From contig CAADUS010000047.1 of the NCBI GenBank assembly GCA_900752275.1, positions 1-5,973 of the forward strand: 5,973 nt of DNA. Direction: 5' to 3'. How positions within the stretch are numbered: position 1 is the stretch's first letter; each line of letters opens with the position of its first letter. Below are positions 5,132-5,973 of the stretch, piece by piece. The notes below the pieces were generated by a model that saw only the letters and a program-made list of their open reading frames with translations, searched no databases and had not been told where the DNA came from. A program made the position numbers and the translations under genes. The stretch is from an uncultured Collinsella sp. (GTDB lineage Bacteria; Actinomycetota; Coriobacteriia; Coriobacteriales; Coriobacteriaceae).

Positions 5132-5971
5132 TCAACCAAGACGAGATAACAAAGCGTGTTCTCCTCGGCAGTAGGGGCATTCGTGGTGCGAAGCGTAATA
5201 TAGATGATGACGACGAGGGCACTCAGTCACCTCAGATAGGTAGCGGTCGAGCAGGCGCGCCCATGTATGCGCGTCAAGGCGCTCCTGCGCTTTGCCAAAG
5301 AGCGACCGGCGGAAAGCCTCGCCCATAAGGTTGCCAAAATCATCGAGCTCGAGAGCGTACACCGGGATAACGTGTCCGACCAGCGTCCCCACAAAAGGGC
5401 TGCGCCCATTACACACGCAGCTGTTCAACGACGGTGCGGGTGGAATGTCATCACCCAGGTCAAAAATCTCCAGGTCCAGCTCACCAGAAGCGTATGGGTG
5501 TATTCCGCGATTGAGCATCTTGAAGATATGGACCGCCAGCCCAAAGTCATCCGTCTGAGGTGTAAACACCGGGGCATTCGTGGCGGCTGCTAAGCTCTCG
5601 AAATCACTGACCCCAGTTGTCTCCATGAGCTTGAGCACCTCCGGTGCGATATATCCTGGTGCTGCACAGGTGGTTTGGTAGCTCACATCTGAAAGTGTGA
5701 AAGCATACGAATCGGTGTCGAGAAGCATTAGACTCCCCCTCTCCCCCACAAGGATGTTACGGGGATTCCAGTCACCCAAGGTGATACCGATGGCATGCAA
5801 CTCCGAGGTGAGCATACACAAGTCGATGAGCATTTCAATCTTTTGGCGTTCAGACATGCGCGGTGCCGTAGGATTACCCGGAAACTGCGACACAACATCG
5901 ATCGAGACGAATTCTTCGGGAACCCCGTACATAAAAAAGCCCTTGAATCCCCTGCCGTCGGGGCGCTCATA
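5132..5971 (-). CDS. Protein kinase with C-terminal zinc ribbon, YegI/TerY-P-associated type (5' partial)
   Basis: The frame runs off the right edge; 279 residues are visible, numbered here from Tyr at 5971. The N-lobe (Gly-rich loop and ATP-binding Lys) is missing. The catalytic loop is LGDWNPRN 65-72 with catalytic Asp67 and metal-binding Asn72. The DFG position is LLDTDSYAF with Asp85, i.e. DxDS instead of DFG. IAPE follows at 108-111 and QTDDFGLAV (139-147) is the helix F Asp motif. The C-terminus has a probable zinc site: Cys251, His255 or His256, Cys265, Cys268 (CPYC). This layout, an Asp-x-Asp-Ser activation segment plus a CPxC tail, is typical of the YegI-like kinases found with vWA and PP2C proteins in predicted TerY-P stress systems. 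It should phosphorylate Ser/Thr of an unknown partner in the cytoplasm; no membrane segment is visible. Partner genes would lie upstream, outside the window. Family assignment is from motif recognition, without a search. Confidence 0.8.
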   Translation of the reverse strand, partial: YERPDGRGFKGFFMYGVPEEFVSIDVVSQFPGNPTAPRMSERQKIEMLIDLCMLTSELHAIGITLGDWNPRNILVGERGSLMLLDTDSYAFTLSDVSYQTTCAAPGYIAPEVLKLMETTGVSDFESLAAATNAPVFTPQTDDFGLAVHIFKMLNRGIHPYASGELDLEIFDLGDDIPPAPSLNSCVCNGRSPFVGTLVGHVIPVYALELDDFGNLMGEAFRRSLFGKAQERLDAHTWARLLDRYLSEVTECPRRHHLYYASHHECPYCRGEHALLSRLG

Positions 5972-5973
5972 GA

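Noticed and set aside
4891..5139. 82-residue open frame on the minus strand between the kinase and DAHP synthase genes
   Set aside because: Its end lies in the long palindrome, and the opposite strand encodes nearly the same peptide (REWIISRF and GDYPLS) because the arms mirror each other. It also starts within a few bases of the kinase stop. A tiny coupled gene is not excluded, but nothing supports it.

Overview
The window reads as GC-rich chromosomal DNA with strongly GC-biased third codon positions. Its gene content and its palindrome-rich intergenic spaces look like a gut actinobacterium of the Coriobacteriia, most like Collinsella. That placement is inference from overall style; no rRNA or other marker gene is present.

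Layout: (1) Positions 2-3000, plus strand: a two-gene operon for a heterodimeric type IV ABC exporter. The first gene has lost its 5' part to the window edge. The second starts inside the first gene's stop codon (TAATG). A strong intrinsic terminator follows at 3032-3066. (2) Positions 3067-3735: an unusually complex non-coding stretch between convergent genes. It holds an element of about 226-250 bp bounded by 30-bp inverted repeats, a 63-nt REP-like palindrome, a cluster of three GTCCCC-type repeats, a 99-nt imperfect hairpin, and a stem-loop touching the stop codon of the next gene. (3) Positions 3736-4767, minus strand: a complete class I DAHP synthase gene, the first step of aromatic amino acid synthesis, with its own sigma70-type promoter at 4820-4848 and a clear ribosome binding site. 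(4) Positions 4783-5131: an intergenic space with that promoter, a second long palindrome (4886-4971) and a stem-loop (5069-5103). (5) Positions 5132-5971, minus strand: the C-terminal part of an unusual bacterial protein kinase with a zinc-ribbon tail, cut by the right edge.

The two ABC subunits clearly work together: one carries a degenerate and the other a complete ATPase site, as in TM287/288 and LmrCD. The DAHP synthase is a housekeeping enzyme with no evident functional tie to its neighbours. The kinase resembles the YegI/TerY-P-associated family, whose partners (a vWA protein and a PP2C phosphatase) would lie beyond the right edge if present. It is the best lead to a less described system. 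The other notable signal is the number of different palindromic repeats packed on both sides of the DAHP synthase gene.
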